62,423 nt of DNA from an uncultured Prevotellaceae bacterium (GTDB lineage: Bacteria > Bacteroidota > Bacteroidia > Bacteroidales > Bacteroidaceae), in NCBI GenBank assembly GCA_900318775.1, contig ONLY01000012.1, positions 1 to 62,423 on the forward strand, given 5' to 3'. The notes beneath the pieces were generated by a model, which ran no database searches, was not told the DNA's origin, and saw nothing but the letters and a program-made list of their open reading frames with translations. A program made the translations under genes and the position numbers. Of the stretch, positions 44,900-54,506 are shown in pieces; position 1 is the first letter of the stretch, and every line of letters starts with the position of its first letter.

Positions 44900-46264
44900 T
44901 TAGAAATTATAAGAGAGCCCCAATGTAAAATACTCCTTAAACTGGAAATAACCCAATGAATCATCATAGTATTTCTTACTGCGGTTGTCATCAAAACGCC
45001 ACAACGTGTATACCTCTGATGCGATATATTTGTTAAACTGGAACGTCAAAGAATTTTCCATTTCAGATTCGGCATACTCATATGACGTAAAATAATAGAA
45101 TCGACTCTTCCATTGCAAATTTTTCACTAATGTCATCTTTGCCACAAACTCGACACGAGATCCGAAGTCTTGCTGAAAGTCCTTGTCAATCATGTTATAA
45201 GAAGCATGGATAGAACGTTCATCATCTCCAATATACCGCATCTTATATGACAATGGCAAAAGAGCCAAAGAGAAAGAGTTGCCATTTTTGAGATTAGGCT
45301 TAAAATCCATACCGATTGATGCATATGCATCTAATGGCGCCAAAAACTTAGAATATGTACGACGGTCATTACTCTTACGTCCCGGCAAGAACTGCGTATT
45401 CCCCTGTACAGAAAGTGTATAGAACCAATTTTTTGCAGCCTTCACACCAAGCTTGGACGAAAGATAAATCTTATCATTATTTGTAATGTATCTATGCACC
45501 GTATCAGCAGAAGTCGTGACGAATCCCAAGCGAAGGTCAAGCTTATTATCCCACTGAATGTGGCGTTGATCGTTGTAATTTGCTTCTAAAACAATATTGG
45601 ACAACAACGTCATGTGATTGTCACCACCCTTATACCAATTCTCCGAAAAATAGTTCTGAGTGAATTGCAATGAAGACTTACCGTTCGTTGACCAAAAATT
45701 GGGCTTTTTAATCTGAAGTTCCACATCTACATTATCAACAACCTCAACCACATCTTTTATTTCATCAACTTTATTATATATAGAAGTCAAGTCTTCTTTC
45801 TTTGCACCCACAACCGACACTGGCGCAATGATATGCTCCGATTCAATCTGCGAATCATAATAATGGAAAATATCCGGCCGCATCGTATAAGTGTGAAACA
45901 AAACATCTTCTATAGATGCATTCAGACGCTGACGATCATCAAAAAAATCAGCAGATGACAAGTCCGAATGCTGGGTTAAAGAATCCTCTATCCCAAAATG
46001 GCTCGAAAGAGCTGAGCGATAATAAATACCAGGACCTATCAATTTGTAGAGATAGGGAGACAGGACGATTCCTGTAGAATCATATGTATTCTTTGTCGCA
46101 CTATCAGCACTCCGAGCAATAGCTTTTTTGTATTTAAGCACAACATCCGAAGCCATTTTTGAGTATGTGCGCACAGCCATTCTACTCCGCTGTGCCGATG
46201 CTGAAACCGCTATAACGAACCCCAAGAAAACGCCCAAGGAACGTAGGTTTTGAATCCTATACAT
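44900..46264 (-). CDS. DUF3078 outer-membrane beta-barrel protein
   Basis: 454 residues with an N-terminal signal peptide. The first 170 residues are mixed. From about residue 200 the sequence is a barrel of amphipathic aromatic strands, beginning with the family signature FSENWYKGGDNH near 210 and ending in an aromatic strand (YFTLGLSYNF). DUF3078 proteins are Bacteroidota outer-membrane proteins of unknown role. It is divergent from the bS22-like gene across a 200-nt gap containing -7-like boxes for both directions (46296-46289 minus, 46372-46379 plus), neither with a clear -33. Confidence 0.85.
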   Translation of the reverse strand: MYRIQNLRSLGVFLGFVIAVSASAQRSRMAVRTYSKMASDVVLKYKKAIARSADSATKNTYDSTGIVLSPYLYKLIGPGIYYRSALSSHFGIEDSLTQHSDLSSADFFDDRQRLNASIEDVLFHTYTMRPDIFHYYDSQIESEHIIAPVSVVGAKKEDLTSIYNKVDEIKDVVEVVDNVDVELQIKKPNFWSTNGKSSLQFTQNYFSENWYKGGDNHMTLLSNIVLEANYNDQRHIQWDNKLDLRLGFVTTSADTVHRYITNNDKIYLSSKLGVKAAKNWFYTLSVQGNTQFLPGRKSNDRRTYSKFLAPLDAYASIGMDFKPNLKNGNSFSLALLPLSYKMRYIGDDERSIHASYNMIDKDFQQDFGSRVEFVAKMTLVKNLQWKSRFYYFTSYEYAESEMENSLTFQFNKYIASEVYTLWRFDDNRSKKYYDDSLGYFQFKEYFTLGLSYNF

Positions 46265-46463
46265 TTATCTTTTCAACTTATTTAAGTGCAAATTTAGATG
46301 TTTTAGATGATTATTCATAACAACCTCGACATTTTCAAGGATAAAAATTTCCGTCATTCAAGAAAAAGAGCTAAATTTGTACTCCGAAATGAGTGCGTAA
46401 TACACATCCATTCACACAACGACTACAACAAACAAATTATAAACAACTAAATTTTCAACAACT

Positions 46464-46553
46464 ATGCCAAACGGTAAGAAGAAGAAAAGACACAAGATCT
46501 CTACGCACAAGCGTAAGAAGAGACTGAGAAAGAATCGCCACAAGAGCAAGTAA
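46464..46553 (+). CDS. bS22/mS38-like small ribosomal protein (AURKAIP1/COX24 domain)
   Basis: 29 residues, nearly all Lys, Arg and His: MPNGKKKKRHKISTHKRKKR then a similar nine-residue end. The KKRHK...HKRKKRLRKNRHK pattern fits the AURKAIP1/COX24 (DUF1713) family. The mitochondrial member is ribosomal protein mS38, and the actinobacterial one is bS22. It has its own -7-like box (TAAATTTG, 46372-46379) and its own terminator before the RNase gene. It is easily missed by gene callers because of its size. Confidence 0.8.
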   Translation: MPNGKKKKRHKISTHKRKKRLRKNRHKSK

Positions 46554-46592
46554 AAGTTGAGGAACTTTACTTCGCCTTGGAAGCGTCAGAAC

Positions 46593-46654
46593 AAAGAACA
46601 AACCCTGAAATGAACCATCCTCAAAAAGGGTGCATGACGAGGTTTGTTCTTTTT
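46593..46654 (+). terminator. Terminator between the bS22-like and RNase genes
   Basis: AAAGAACAAACC (46593-46604) pairs with GGTTTGTTCTTT (46641-46652), followed by Ts; the 36-nt loop has its own CCT/AGG-type pairing. It makes the small gene a separate unit. Confidence 0.7.
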
Positions 46655-46693
46655 CTGTTTAACAAGACAACCAATCAATAAACGGTAGCAAAA

Positions 46694-48268
46694 ATGACCA
46701 GCGAACTAATCATCGATGCACAGCCTAAGGAAGTAACCATTGCGCTGCTCGAAGACCAAAAGCTCGTTGAGTTCCAAAAGGAAGGTCAAGACAGCAAATA
46801 CTCCGTAGGCAACATTTACGCCGGAAAAGTGAAGAAAATCATGCCGGCACTCAATGCATGTTTTGTCGATGTGGGTCATGAACGCGAAGCATTTCTGCAC
46901 TACCAAGATTTAGGCAAGCATTTTCTCTCTTTAGAGAAATATGTAAAGCAAGTGGTAAGCGACCGACGGAAGCTCGCACCTATGGCAAAGGCTGCTGGCC
47001 AGCCAGCGCTGGAGAAAGTTGGAAGCATTCAAGACGTGCTTGAACTGGGACAAGAAGTGATGGTACAAATCACCAAAGAGCCCATCAACACGAAAGGACC
47101 GCGCCTCACGGCTGAAATTTCTTTCGCCGGACGTTATCTTGTCCTGATTCCGTTTGATGACAAAGTAAATGTCAGTTCGAAAATTAAATCAAAGGAAGAA
47201 CGCGCACGTCTGAAACAGCTCATACAGAGCATCAAGCCCCGAAACTTCGGAGTAATCGTCAGAACTGTGGCAGAAGGAAAACGTGCCGCTGAATTGAACA
47301 ACGAGCTAAGCCTGCTCGTCGCATCTTGGGACGATTGCATCGGAAAAATTCAAAAAGCTACAAGTCTTCCAGTACTTGCACACGAAGAAACTGGTCGAAC
47401 TGTCTCCATGCTGCGTGACCTATTCAATCCTTCCTATGAAAACATCCACGTAAACAATGCTGATGTTTTCAACGAAGTGAAGCGCTATGTCAGCCTTATT
47501 GCACCAGGTAAAGAGTCGATTGTCAAGCTCTACAAAGGCAATGCCCCCATCTTCGACAACTTCGGAGTGACGAAGCAAATCAAGTCGGGACTTGGGCGTA
47601 CCGTCAGCTTCAAACATGGCGCCTACCTCATTATTGAGCACACAGAAGCGCTACATGTAGTTGATGTCAATTCAGGCAATCGCAATCGCGGATTGGACAA
47701 CCAAGAAGAAAATGCCTTTGCAGTCAACATGGAAGCCGCAGACGAACTGGCACGTCAATTACGCTTGCGCGACATGGGAGGCATCATCGTTGTCGATTTC
47801 ATTGACATGGACAGTCCTGAGCACAACCAAAAGCTCTACGAACACATGACACAAATCATGAAGAGCGACCGTGCACGCCACAACATCTTGCCTCTGAGCA
47901 AATTCGGTTTGATGCAAATTACCCGCCAGCGCGTACGTCCTGCAATGGATGTTCATGTAGAAGAGGTTTGTCCCACTTGCTTTGGCAAGGGCACAGTGAA
48001 ATCCTCCATTCTATTCGCTGACACGCTTGAGAACAAAATCGATTACATTGTCAATAATCTTGGTCAGAAGAAGTTCAAGCTCTATGTTAATCCGTACGTG
48101 GAAGCTTATCTCACCAAAGGGCTCTTTAGCCTCTACCTCCGTTGGCAGATGACCTACGGATTTGGTGTGAAGATCTATCCAAGTCAGGAATTGGGTTTCT
48201 TGCAATACAAGTTTATCGACCACAAGGGTAATGAGATAGACATGACAGAAGAATCGGAAACCCGATAA
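46694..48268 (+). CDS. rng: Ribonuclease E/G family endonuclease
   Basis: 524 residues, close to RNase G, without the long C-terminal scaffold of RNase E. An S1 domain comes first (GNIYAGKVKKIMPALNACFV, about 34-110). The catalytic aspartates are in HVVDVNSGN near residue 315 and VDFIDMDSPEHN near 365. The zinc-link CPTCFGKG lies near 415. It matures 16S rRNA and degrades mRNA. It follows the bS22-like gene after a terminator. Confidence 0.93.
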   Translation: MTSELIIDAQPKEVTIALLEDQKLVEFQKEGQDSKYSVGNIYAGKVKKIMPALNACFVDVGHEREAFLHYQDLGKHFLSLEKYVKQVVSDRRKLAPMAKAAGQPALEKVGSIQDVLELGQEVMVQITKEPINTKGPRLTAEISFAGRYLVLIPFDDKVNVSSKIKSKEERARLKQLIQSIKPRNFGVIVRTVAEGKRAAELNNELSLLVASWDDCIGKIQKATSLPVLAHEETGRTVSMLRDLFNPSYENIHVNNADVFNEVKRYVSLIAPGKESIVKLYKGNAPIFDNFGVTKQIKSGLGRTVSFKHGAYLIIEHTEALHVVDVNSGNRNRGLDNQEENAFAVNMEAADELARQLRLRDMGGIIVVDFIDMDSPEHNQKLYEHMTQIMKSDRARHNILPLSKFGLMQITRQRVRPAMDVHVEEVCPTCFGKGTVKSSILFADTLENKIDYIVNNLGQKKFKLYVNPYVEAYLTKGLFSLYLRWQMTYGFGVKIYPSQELGFLQYKFIDHKGNEIDMTEESETR

Positions 48269-48330
48269 GCGACACAAAAACACAACAGCAGAACGAACTT
48301 CGCAGTTCAGAATGACACACTAACAAAAGA

Positions 48331-48364
48331 AGGGAAGGATTCACACGGATTCCTTCCCTTTTTT
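48331..48364. terminator. Terminator between convergent rng and LysM genes
   Basis: AGGGAAGGA (48331-48339) pairs with TCCTTCCCT (48351-48359), followed by a T-run. Confidence 0.8.
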
Positions 48365-48442
48365 ATCACTACACTATTCAGTACCGGCAAGTACGAATTT
48401 ACCTCCTTTTAAAGAATGAGACCTATAAGACTCATTGAGTCA

Positions 48443-49360
48443 TCACCTCACCTTCAAAAGATCACCTGCAACAGGAATATAAGTTGCATCTTTAAAGTTC
48501 ATCTTATACAGATTTTCCAGTCGAATGCCATAGAATTGACTAATACTGTACATAGACTCTCCCGAACGAATCTTATGCCATTGTCCTTTATACATCGAGT
48601 CAGCCTTCTTCGCTTTCTTGGCCAAGAACACATTCATACCCACAGGAACAGGATAATCCTCGCTCGTTTCGTTGAACTTCAGCAGCTTCTTCTTTGAAAT
48701 CTTCATTTCCTTCGCCAAAGATTCCCATGTGTCACCAGAAGTAGCCACAACACACTGAATGCCGTTAACTAAGTTGACGGGCCGCTTCGCCTTCTTCACC
48801 ACAGGCCCAGGAGTATAGTCGCTATTTTTCTTCTTCTTACGGAATCCGAATCGGTCCTCATCATAATCATTCAGCTCATACGTCTCAATAATGGTGATAA
48901 GCCGTTCCGCATAGGTTGGCAAAGTTGCATATCCGCATGCTTTCAATCCACGCGCCCACCCTTTGTAATCCTGTGGATCCAACGAAAACAAGCGCTTGTA
49001 ACGGGGCTGTTGCAAAAACAGAGAATGGTCCTCATAACTCTCCTCTGCATTCTTGTACTTACGAAAATGTTCACCCTTCCGATCATCATCGCGAGTCACA
49101 TAAGGACCCGTCCATCCCATTCCGACTTTAATGCCAAAGTGGTTGTTTGCCTGAGTAGCCAGATAGCTGCGCCCTGCGCCACTCTCCAACAGAGCCTGCG
49201 CCAACGTGATACTGGCAGGAATATGATGCCGGCGCATTTGGTCAATGGCAGCCTGCTTATAATTCTCGATATATTGCTGATAGGTAGAATTTCGCTGTGC
49301 AAAAGACGTAGCAAGCACAGTCATACTGCATATAAAAGCAAAGATTCTCAAATATCTCAT
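48443..49360 (-). CDS. GH73-type glucosaminidase with LysM repeats
   Basis: 305 residues with a signal peptide (RIFAFICSMTVLATSFA). The FlgJ/GH73 domain spans about 25-165; SITLAQALLESGAGRSYLA includes the catalytic glutamate, and the WARGLKACGYAT segment is typical. Two LysM modules follow (about 195-240 and 260-305), which bind peptidoglycan. It should cut the GlcNAc-MurNAc bond. A minus-strand TATCTTTG (49397-49390) with TTTG 17 nt upstream (49418-49415) is a probable promoter, inside the end of the helicase gene. Confidence 0.9.
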   Translation of the reverse strand: MRYLRIFAFICSMTVLATSFAQRNSTYQQYIENYKQAAIDQMRRHHIPASITLAQALLESGAGRSYLATQANNHFGIKVGMGWTGPYVTRDDDRKGEHFRKYKNAEESYEDHSLFLQQPRYKRLFSLDPQDYKGWARGLKACGYATLPTYAERLITIIETYELNDYDEDRFGFRKKKKNSDYTPGPVVKKAKRPVNLVNGIQCVVATSGDTWESLAKEMKISKKKLLKFNETSEDYPVPVGMNVFLAKKAKKADSMYKGQWHKIRSGESMYSISQFYGIRLENLYKMNFKDATYIPVAGDLLKVR

Positions 49361-49408
49361 TAGAAAGCGATAAGAAACGGTTTAGGTTGCAAAGATAAGG
49401 AAAAAAAA

Positions 49409-52400
49409 TTAAGACAAATGCTTTTCCCTCGAATAATTAATGAGCTGAGCATATAAAGCATTGTTTAGCAATAGTTTTTCGTTACCAAGCACAAAAAGCT
49501 GCTTACGCGCACGAGTGATAGCCACATTCAGCTTTCTGTCCACTACCCCAGACGCCGTTTGGGTCAAATTCGAGAGCGTGTCCAGCTCATACTGCTGCGT
49601 AATAGTGGTCCCATAGATGATAATATCACGTTGAGAACCCTGATAACGCTCCACAGTATCAATAACCAGCTGAGGAGCCACATCAGGACAGAGCTTGGCT
49701 ATTTCAGAACGCACAAGCGCTATCTGGCGACGGAAAGGAACTATAATGCCCAACTGCTTCAGAGAGTCAAACGGCAAATTGTTCCGCTCATACAAAGCGA
49801 TGATGGCATTGACAAGCTGCGCGATGATACGTGCTTCAAGAATGTTAGCCTTGGGCAGACGATCCTCATACGATGGCCTGGGAACATTGATAAAAGCAAA
49901 ACGTTTCGTAGCAATCAACTCCTCAATAGGATTCTCCGCATCATATTGCTGATAAGGAAGCGCTTCCTGCTGGTGAGGCAATCCCACAGGAAGAAGCCGG
50001 TCCTCATAAAAAGCATGCGAGGCAAAATCAGCAATGACCGGATGCATACGTCCCTGATGATCCAGCATGGCCACCACATCTGGAAGGTGCCGGTTCTGCT
50101 CATATAGACGTTCAAAGAGAGAGTTGCGGCAGTTTCGCAATCCAATCGAATGCAGCAACGGAGAGGCAACAGCAGACTTCTCCTCATTTTGCACCACCAC
50201 AGCAGGCAGCTGCTTGTGGTCGCCAATCATCACAAACTTGTCAATTGCAGAAGAAGTCAATATACCCAATATTTGAGGTTCCAGAATTTGAGATGCTTCA
50301 TCGAAGATAGCCACATGGAAATGTTTAAGACGGAAAAGGGCCAGATGGCTATTCATAGAGGCCACCGTACTGACAAAGACAGAAGCATTCCCTATCCTTT
50401 CTTTCACCTGTTGCCTATTCATCAAGCCTCCAAGAGCACGAGAAAGCAGATGCTCCTGATACGGAGGGGCACAGGAAAGTTCACGCCCCAGACGGATATA
50501 ATCAGGCAGAGGGTCAATCGTGGAAAGCATTTGGCAAATCTCATCCACAGCACGATTCGTATAAGACAGCAACAAGACATTGTGTCCCAATTCCAGTTGC
50601 TCCTCCACCATACGCTTCAAGGCCACAGAAGTCTTGCCTGTGCCAGGAGGTCCCATCAAGAGGAACATATCATCCCTGGTTGGCGTGCGCTGACAAAGCA
50701 AAAGGTCTCGCCGACTCTTTTCACAAGTAATCAACGAGAACAATCCACTATAAAGACTACGGAAGTTTGCATCCACATGGTCATGTTCAAGCGCATACAA
50801 ATCATCTTTGCTAAAGACACCATTCTTCCGCTGTGCATTCTTCAGCAAGAGCCAAATACGTTCAGCGTCATACGACTCCACACTGCATCGAATCACCTCT
50901 TGCGTGGTGGCAGAATCCACATCAGAGTTTCGTTTGTAGAGAATGACAGCATCCCCCACACGGAAATTAGGCTGACTCTCTCCTTCTTCTGTACGTTCCA
51001 GACAGACGGCCTCCACACCATCGCCCACACGAGAATCCACCCATCGAAGATTCACGAAGATGTCACCATTCTCCATCTTCGTGCTGATGTCAGCGCTCCA
51101 TAGCGCAGCAAGAGAACGAGTCGAGTCTGGACGCGCGTCACATACTTTGCTCTCAAACTGCTCACGCTCGATGAATTGCAGGAAGGTATAAAAATACTCA
51201 GCAGTCAGTTCATCCATTCCAGCCAACGCATCTGTGATAGGCTTGATTTCAGGCAAGCACCACACCGTCCAGAACTTGTCGCTGCAATCACGGTTGCGCC
51301 GCAAAGCCTGCGGAGTCAGTTTAGGCACCCACTTTCGGGCCTCCCCCTCCAGCAGTCCTCTTTCCAACGCCACAATCCCGTTGCGGATATTCATCGCACG
51401 CAGCACCATCTCCTGAAAACTGCGCTGCTCCTGCAAATGAGGATAACGCGAATAGAGAAGATTTCCCATCACGTCCGACTGCTTTACTCCCATATTATAA
51501 TAGAGAATTTCCTTGTAAAGCAGCATCTGCATCAAGTGTTCCTCCTTCGCCCGGTTGCGATACTCATCCCACTTGCCCGACTTCAGCTCTATCAGCAACT
51601 TCTTCCCCTTCTCGCCCAGGTCAATCAGCGCATCCATACGCCCCTGCAAGCCCAGCGCTTCACAAAAGAAAGAAGGCTCCACACGCACCTCCACCTGCCC
51701 ATCCTGCATAGAAGGCTGGGCATAGAGCTCATTCACCACTTGTCGAATATGGTCAAACTGCAGCCGTGTGTCATCAAAGAATTTCTTGTTGATGTCCTCA
51801 CAGGCACAGATGTCAATAGCGCGGTCAGCAAACACCTTCCGCATCGACTCCAAATAATCAGCCTCAGGACTATTCAAGGCATCATCCAGAAACTGGTTGG
51901 CAAAGTCGCCCAACAACGTATAGACGGTGCTCTCCGAAGGTCTGAACTTAGCAATAAAATGATTAAACGGTGATTCGCCCCACCCTTTGATGCAGCCAGT
52001 CACGCTGGTCGTGTCCAACAGAAAATCAGGCTCAATCACAATATACAAAGGGTGATAAACACCATCGTTGTCCATCGTGAACGAAAGCGCGTTAAACTGC
52101 ATGCCATCCTTCAGCAACTGAGCCGCCTGCTGCGTATGCTGGTTCGCCATCACGTCCACTCGAAACAACTCCTCCGCTGGCAATTCTCGAGAACGGGCAT
52201 AAATGTATGGCTCATCAATATGATCCACCACAAAACGCATCCGCTTCTGCCGCACAGCATATTCCATCCGCTCGCGCGGCACAGGCAACCGCTCCACATC
52301 AGGCAGTTTCCCCACAAAGGCGACAGGGACACGGGTATCGGTGAAATGCGCCAGCGCCTCCACAAAGATGCGCACATCCACCAGAAACGTGTGCTCATCC

Positions 52401-52648
52401 ACCTCCATCCCATGATGCGCCACCTGACGGGCACGCCAGCGGAACCCATCCACCTTGTGCAAAGGATAGTTCGTCAAGCGGCACACCGCCTGCAAACGCG
52501 AAAAGAAGTCGTTATACTCAGCAGGCAGACCCTCAGTCTTCTCAATGCACACACGGTGCAAGGCATCGTAGAAATACCGATACTTCTGCCGCAGCGTCTG
52601 CTCCGAACAGAAAACCTCAACAATGTCTTGCCACACAGCGTTCATCAA
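49409..52648 (-). CDS. Dna2-like fusion of PD-(D/E)XK nuclease and superfamily I helicase
   Basis: 1079 residues. A Cas4/RecB-type nuclease core lies near 325-395: GRMDALID gives the Asp, LIELKSGK the ExK, and LMQMLLY the Gln helix. The helicase follows with Walker A GPPGTGKTS near 668, DEAS near 783, VERYQGSQRD near 1000 and NVAITRARKQLF near 1040, which fits the UPF1/Dna2 group. The first 300 residues are unrecognised. Eukaryotic Dna2 has the same order and cuts flaps or resects DNA ends. Translation starts 19 nt after pyrD, in one series with pyrKD. The cysteines that bind an iron-sulfur cluster in eukaryotic Dna2 are not obvious. Confidence 0.85.
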   Translation of the reverse strand: MMNAVWQDIVEVFCSEQTLRQKYRYFYDALHRVCIEKTEGLPAEYNDFFSRLQAVCRLTNYPLHKVDGFRWRARQVAHHGMEVDEHTFLVDVRIFVEALAHFTDTRVPVAFVGKLPDVERLPVPRERMEYAVRQKRMRFVVDHIDEPYIYARSRELPAEELFRVDVMANQHTQQAAQLLKDGMQFNALSFTMDNDGVYHPLYIVIEPDFLLDTTSVTGCIKGWGESPFNHFIAKFRPSESTVYTLLGDFANQFLDDALNSPEADYLESMRKVFADRAIDICACEDINKKFFDDTRLQFDHIRQVVNELYAQPSMQDGQVEVRVEPSFFCEALGLQGRMDALIDLGEKGKKLLIELKSGKWDEYRNRAKEEHLMQMLLYKEILYYNMGVKQSDVMGNLLYSRYPHLQEQRSFQEMVLRAMNIRNGIVALERGLLEGEARKWVPKLTPQALRRNRDCSDKFWTVWCLPEIKPITDALAGMDELTAEYFYTFLQFIEREQFESKVCDARPDSTRSLAALWSADISTKMENGDIFVNLRWVDSRVGDGVEAVCLERTEEGESQPNFRVGDAVILYKRNSDVDSATTQEVIRCSVESYDAERIWLLLKNAQRKNGVFSKDDLYALEHDHVDANFRSLYSGLFSLITCEKSRRDLLLCQRTPTRDDMFLLMGPPGTGKTSVALKRMVEEQLELGHNVLLLSYTNRAVDEICQMLSTIDPLPDYIRLGRELSCAPPYQEHLLSRALGGLMNRQQVKERIGNASVFVSTVASMNSHLALFRLKHFHVAIFDEASQILEPQILGILTSSAIDKFVMIGDHKQLPAVVVQNEEKSAVASPLLHSIGLRNCRNSLFERLYEQNRHLPDVVAMLDHQGRMHPVIADFASHAFYEDRLLPVGLPHQQEALPYQQYDAENPIEELIATKRFAFINVPRPSYEDRLPKANILEARIIAQLVNAIIALYERNNLPFDSLKQLGIIVPFRRQIALVRSEIAKLCPDVAPQLVIDTVERYQGSQRDIIIYGTTITQQYELDTLSNLTQTASGVVDRKLNVAITRARKQLFVLGNEKLLLNNALYAQLINYSREKHLS

Positions 52649-52667
52649 GCGTCCCCCCGATGAAACA

Positions 52668-53579
52668 TCAAGCGTTCAGTTGACCCACAATCTCTCCGAC
52701 CGACTTGCAGCCATGCTGGTCAAGCCATTCATTGATGCCGTTAGCCACCTTCACCGTCACAGCAGGATCCACAAAATTCGCCGTGCCGATTTCGATAGCA
52801 GATGCACCAGCCAAAAGGAACTCTATAGCGTCATGCGCATTCATGATGCCGCCCAGGCCCACCACAGGGATATTTACAGCCTTAGCCACCTGCCACACAC
52901 AACGCACAGCCACAGGCTTCACAGCAGGGCCCGACATGCCGCCCGTTGCAATGCTCAGCACAGGCTTGCGCTTCTCGATGTCAATCACCATACCCATCAG
53001 CGTGTTGATGAGCGACACAGCGTCAGCGCCAGCATCCTGAACAGCCAGCGCGATGTCAGCAATCGACGTCACATTCGGAGAGAGCTTCACAATCAGCGTC
53101 TTCTTGTACACCTCACGCACCGCCTTCACCACAGCGGCAGCCCCTTCAGTCGTCACGCCAAAAGCCATACCCCCCTGCTTCACATTAGGGCACGAGATAT
53201 TCAGCTCAATAGCAGGAATATGAGCCAGCTCATTCACGCGAGCAGCACACTCCGCATAATCCTCAGGCGACGAGCCACTCACATTCACAATCATGTTCGT
53301 CTTGATATCCTTAATCTCAGGATAGATATGCTCACAGAAGTAATCCACGCCTTTATTCTGCAAGCCCACACAGTTCAGCATGCCGCTTGCCGTTTCCACC
53401 ATACGCGGATAGTCATTGCCCTCGCGAGCATGAAGCGTAGTGCCCTTCACAATGATGCCGCCAATATCCTCCAGATTCACGAAGTCAGCAAACTCCACAC
53501 CATAACCAAATGTGCCAGAAGCTGTCATCACGGGGTTCTTCATCGTAAGTCCCGCTATTTTTGTACTCAAGTCTGCCAT
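52668..53579 (-). CDS. pyrD: Dihydroorotate dehydrogenase, catalytic subunit (class 1B)
   Basis: 303 residues. It oxidises dihydroorotate to orotate in pyrimidine synthesis with [18 protein letters not shown] is at the N-terminus; the catalytic cysteine is in [17 protein letters not shown] near residue 130, as in class 1 enzymes. [22 protein letters not shown] is the FMN phosphate site. It is 3 nt after pyrK, and together they form the NAD-dependent 1B type. Confidence 0.96.
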   Translation of the reverse strand: MADLSTKIAGLTMKNPVMTASGTFGYGVEFADFVNLEDIGGIIVKGTTLHAREGNDYPRMVETASGMLNCVGLQNKGVDYFCEHIYPEIKDIKTNMIVNVSGSSPEDYAECAARVNELAHIPAIELNISCPNVKQGGMAFGVTTEGAAAVVKAVREVYKKTLIVKLSPNVTSIADIALAVQDAGADAVSLINTLMGMVIDIEKRKPVLSIATGGMSGPAVKPVAVRCVWQVAKAVNIPVVGLGGIMNAHDAIEFLLAGASAIEIGTANFVDPAVTVKVANGINEWLDQHGCKSVGEIVGQLNA

Positions 53580-53582
53580 ACC

Positions 53583-54359
53583 TTACACCTCCCAAGTTAA
53601 ATCGTCAATATCAAAAACAGGACCCTCCTTGCACACACACACATTCCCCTTCACCGTCTTCTCCACACAGCACAGGCAAGCGCCCAATCCACAAGCCATC
53701 ATATTCTCCAGGCTCACCTCACAAGGCGTGCCCGTCGCCTTCGCATACCGAGCCACACTCACCATCATAGGCTTAGGGCCACACACCGAGATGCGGTCAA
53801 ACGTCTCATTCTTCAGCAACGAGTGCTGAGTCACAAAACCCTTCTCGCCCTCCGAGCCATCCTCGGTAGTCACATACACAGGCGCAATCGCCTTAAACAG
53901 TTCCTGTTCCAGCAAGTCACTTTGGCTGCGCGCACCCAGCAAGAACACTGGCTGAGCGCCCTGCCCCTTCAGATACTTGCCATAATCCAGCAGCGGAGCC
54001 ACGCCCACACCGCCTCCGACCAGCAGCACCTTCTCGCCCTGCTTCTGCACAGGCGAGAAACCATTGCCCAAAGGAAACACGAGATTGAGACAATCGCCAG
54101 CCTTCAGTTCAGCAAGCCGATGCGTGCCCTCGCCCACCTTCTTGATCAGCAGCCACAACTCATTATTCTCTCTATCCACAAAATTGATAGAGATAGGACG
54201 ACGAAGGAACGTCTGCGGACTCCCTTCCACCTTCACTTCCACAAACTGTCCGGGCAGACACTCCGGCAGCGGCTCCGTGTCTGTCAGTTTCAGCAACACG
54301 TACAGCTCATGCGGATACTCAACGGCCTTCACCGTCAAATCCTTCACAAATTTCTTCAT
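53583..54359 (-). CDS. pyrK: Dihydroorotate dehydrogenase, electron transfer subunit
   Basis: 258 residues. It carries electrons from PyrD to NAD+ with FAD and a [2Fe-2S] cluster. The FAD domain has RRPISINFVD, the NAD domain LVGGGVGVAPLLDYGKYL, and the cluster motif CGLGACLCC plus a later Cys (VCKEGPVFD) lies near residues 225-250. It is 3 nt upstream of pyrD. Downstream of the promoter-less 5' end lies the toxin-antitoxin remnant. Confidence 0.95.
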   Translation of the reverse strand: MKKFVKDLTVKAVEYPHELYVLLKLTDTEPLPECLPGQFVEVKVEGSPQTFLRRPISINFVDRENNELWLLIKKVGEGTHRLAELKAGDCLNLVFPLGNGFSPVQKQGEKVLLVGGGVGVAPLLDYGKYLKGQGAQPVFLLGARSQSDLLEQELFKAIAPVYVTTEDGSEGEKGFVTQHSLLKNETFDRISVCGPKPMMVSVARYAKATGTPCEVSLENMMACGLGACLCCVEKTVKGNVCVCKEGPVFDIDDLTWEV

Positions 54360-54377
54360 ATCTATGCTATATAATGA

Positions 54378-54506
54378 TCAGTTATTAGTTATCTGCACTT
54401 GCAGCAGCGAGGCCAACAAATGCTCGAAATCTTGCTGCAGCGACTTGTGTCGTTTTTTCAAGCGCTTGTAGGCTATTCGAAAGTCTTCTGATATTCTGAC
54501 TTTCAT
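54378..54506 (-). pseudogene. Truncated RelE/ParE-like toxin
   Basis: 42 codons, starting ATG at 54506 and overlapping the antitoxin stop by ATGA. MKVRISEDFRIAYKRLKKRH then SLQQDFEHLLASLL looks like the N-terminal strand and helix pair of a RelE-superfamily toxin, which is normally about 90-110 residues. The catalytic C-terminal sheet is missing. The last codons run into one copy of a 22-nt repeat (54389-54410), also found upstream of the antitoxin gene, which suggests that a recombination or deletion removed the rest. Confidence 0.65.
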
